Below, in pieces: positions 6,547 to 8,041 of a stretch of 8,041 bases of DNA (the first letter of the stretch is position 1; every line of letters starts with the position of its first letter). The translations under genes were made by a program, and so were the position numbers. The notes below the pieces were generated by a model, which made no database searches, had not been told where the DNA came from, and saw only the letters and a program-made list of their open reading frames with translations. The DNA comes from Acidobacteriota bacterium (lineage in GTDB: Bacteria; Acidobacteriota; Terriglobia; Acidiferrales; UBA7541), in contig JAGWRH010000204.1 of NCBI GenBank assembly GCA_028876695.1, positions 1 to 8,041 of the forward strand. Reading direction: 5' to 3'.

Positions 6547-6571
6547 GCATGCATGCTGGCGGCAGAAAGTT

Positions 6572-8023
6572 TCATCTGTACTTCCACCGGACGCTACCGT
6601 CCTTTGTATCTTCCACGAGGATACCAGAATCGGAGAGTTGTTGGCGGATTTCGTCGGAGCGTTTGAAGTCCCGCCGGCGGCGCGAGGCATTGCGCTCTTC
6701 GATCAGCGCTTCGATTTGCGCGGGCTGCAACTGCTGTTTCGCCGCCGCGATCCCGAGGCCACGCAGTTTTTCATCGTCGTCGTCGGCGAGCAGCGCGAGA
6801 ACGGAATCAAACTTCTCCATCGCTGCCACGGCCCGCGGCGCATCCTGCTGCAGGAACTCGCGGCGGTCCATCGACGCGTTGATATCGCGGACCAGATCGA
6901 AAATCGCCGCCAGCGCGCGCGCGGTGTTCACGTCGTCGGCGAGCCCCGCGTCGAAATCGGCTTCGGCTTTGTCGATGCGCTTCTGAATATCGGGATTCGA
7001 ACCCGCGGCGAACTGCTCGTCTTTCAGCCGCGTGACGAAATTGCGCAGCCGCTCGACGGAATTTTTCGCCTGCACCAGGCCGTCTTCCGTGAAGTTCAAC
7101 TGGCGCCGGTAGGGAACCGAAAGCAGCAAAAATCGAATCGTCGAAGGCTTGGACCCTTTGGCGAACAGGTCGCGCAGCGTGTAGAAGTTACCGAGCGATT
7201 TGGACATCTTCTGCCCGTTGATAATCAGATGTTCCGCGTGCAGCCACAGCCGGACGAAAGGCTTTCCGGTGGCCGATTCGCTCTGCGCGATTTCATTTTC
7301 ATGGTGCGGAAACGCGAGATCCACTCCGCCCGTGTGAATGTCGATCGTGTCGCCCAGATATTTCATCGCCATGGCGGAACATTCGATATGCCAGCCCGGA
7401 CGGCCCCGGCCAATGGGTGTTTCCCAAAAATGCTCGCCGGGCTTCGGGGATTTCCAGAGCGCGAAATCGCGGGCGTCGTCTTTCTCATACTGGTCCACAT
7501 CGACGCGCGCTCCGGCTTGCATGCCGCTCACGTCAATCTTCGAAAGCTTGCCGTACGAGGGGAACTTCGCGATCCGGAAGTAAATGGACCCGTCGCTTTG
7601 GTATGTGAGCCCTTTCGCCTGCAACTTTTCGATTAGCACCACCATGTCGTCGATATGGTCTGTTGCGCGCACCAGCTCTTCGGGCATCTCGATGTGCAGC
7701 GCGTCGATGTCTTCGAGGAACGCCTTGATGTACTTCTCCGTGTACTCGCGGATCGGCACGCCCGCTGCCGTCGCGTTGTTGATGATGCGGTCATCCACGT
7801 CGGTGATGTTCATAACCTGCAACACGCGCAGCCCGCGCAGACGGAAGAAGCGGCGCAGCACGTCCTGGAAAATAAAAGTGCGGAAGTTTCCGATGTGCGC
7901 GAAGGAATAGACCGTCGGGCCGCAGGTGTAGATGCGCACCTCGCCCGGATGGATTGGCGCCAGTGGTTCGATTCGATTCGTCAGCGTGTTGTGGAGGAGT
8001 ATCTCGCTCAATTTGGTGGTCAC
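6572..8023 (-). CDS. cysS: Cysteinyl-tRNA synthetase
   Basis: Cytoplasmic class I aminoacyl-tRNA synthetase that charges tRNA-Cys with cysteine using ATP. The 483 residues are close to the usual length of about 460-500 for bacterial CysS. The Rossmann catalytic core contains YTCGPTVY (32-39), the HIGH-type signature HIGN (43-46), MNITDVDDRI (71-80), GWHIECSAM (210-218), FPHHENEIAQS (238-248) and the KMSKS loop QKMSKSLGNF (271-280). The zinc ligands equivalent to E. coli Cys28, Cys209, His234 and Glu238 are Cys34, Cys215, His240 and Glu244, all present. A helical DALR-type region follows (about 310-420), and the C-terminal RRDFKRSDEIRQQL...GSVRWK tail is typical. The start is GTG 8023, chosen because MTTKLSEILLHNTLT aligns with the expected N-terminus; no Shine-Dalgarno precedes it. 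Only 18 bases upstream are visible, so a slightly longer start outside the window cannot be fully excluded. Confidence 0.97.
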   Translation of the reverse strand: MTTKLSEILLHNTLTNRIEPLAPIHPGEVRIYTCGPTVYSFAHIGNFRTFIFQDVLRRFFRLRGLRVLQVMNITDVDDRIINNATAAGVPIREYTEKYIKAFLEDIDALHIEMPEELVRATDHIDDMVVLIEKLQAKGLTYQSDGSIYFRIAKFPSYGKLSKIDVSGMQAGARVDVDQYEKDDARDFALWKSPKPGEHFWETPIGRGRPGWHIECSAMAMKYLGDTIDIHTGGVDLAFPHHENEIAQSESATGKPFVRLWLHAEHLIINGQKMSKSLGNFYTLRDLFAKGSKPSTIRFLLLSVPYRRQLNFTEDGLVQAKNSVERLRNFVTRLKDEQFAAGSNPDIQKRIDKAEADFDAGLADDVNTARALAAIFDLVRDINASMDRREFLQQDAPRAVAAMEKFDSVLALLADDDDEKLRGLGIAAAKQQLQPAQIEALIEERNASRRRRDFKRSDEIRQQLSDSGILVEDTKDGSVRWKYR

Positions 8024-8035
8024 CCGAAAACGGCT

Positions 8036-8041
8036 ATTGTA
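8036..8041 (-). promoter_or_regulatory. Possible -10 box immediately upstream of cysS
   Basis: On the minus strand TACAAT (8041-8036) matches TATAAT at five of six positions and ends 12 bases before the GTG start codon. If used, transcription would begin about 5-8 bases before the start, giving a nearly leaderless message, which would agree with the lack of a Shine-Dalgarno. The -35 region lies beyond the window edge, so this cannot be tested here. Confidence 0.3.

Noticed and set aside
6131..7636. A 501-codon plus-strand open frame across the aminotransferase and cysS genes
   Set aside because: It lies antisense to two clearly recognised, motif-complete genes, its translation is Arg/His/Gly-rich and unrecognisable, and such long antisense frames are common in GC-rich coding DNA.
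1..8041. CRISPR arrays, insertion sequences, defence islands or a novel multi-gene system
   Set aside because: No spaced direct repeats, transposase, integrase or nuclease-helicase cassette was seen; the genes are mostly housekeeping or metabolic.

Overview
The window reads as ordinary chromosomal DNA from a GC-rich bacterium. The protein sequences, the frequent TTG and GTG starts and the gene types look most like Acidobacteria (Terriglobia-like). This is an inference from remembered family resemblance, not a search. I see no rRNA, tRNA, CRISPR array, insertion sequence or phage gene.

Layout. Bases 1-236 are a non-coding leader that appears to hold a minus-strand sigma70-like promoter pointing out of the window. 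Two plus-strand genes follow: an OPT-family oligopeptide transporter (237-2441), then, after about 30 bases, an exported alpha/beta hydrolase whose N-terminus and body lie in different frames (2472-2645 and 2549-3457). The rest is on the minus strand, transcribed right to left: cysS (8023-6572), a class III PLP aminotransferase (6412-5057), a YraN/UPF0102 nuclease-fold protein (about 5028-4546) and galT (4461-3463). The hydrolase and galT converge with only 5 bases between their stop codons.

How the genes relate. The transporter and hydrolase may form a small uptake/degradation unit, with peptide or amino-acid-conjugate import next to an exported esterase-like enzyme; this rests on adjacency only. 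The minus-strand genes are a loose run of housekeeping and metabolic functions: Cys-tRNA charging, amino-acid transamination, a conserved protein of uncertain role, and the Leloir pathway. Gaps of 159, 28 and 84 bases would allow partial co-transcription, but no shared pathway is evident.

The most noteworthy points are the frameshift separating a clean signal peptide from an intact-looking hydrolase body, a perfect 16-bp palindrome with an adjoining 10-bp palindrome just downstream of cysS, a possible very short 5' leader on cysS, and non-ATG starts in most genes. I found no convincing undescribed multi-gene system.
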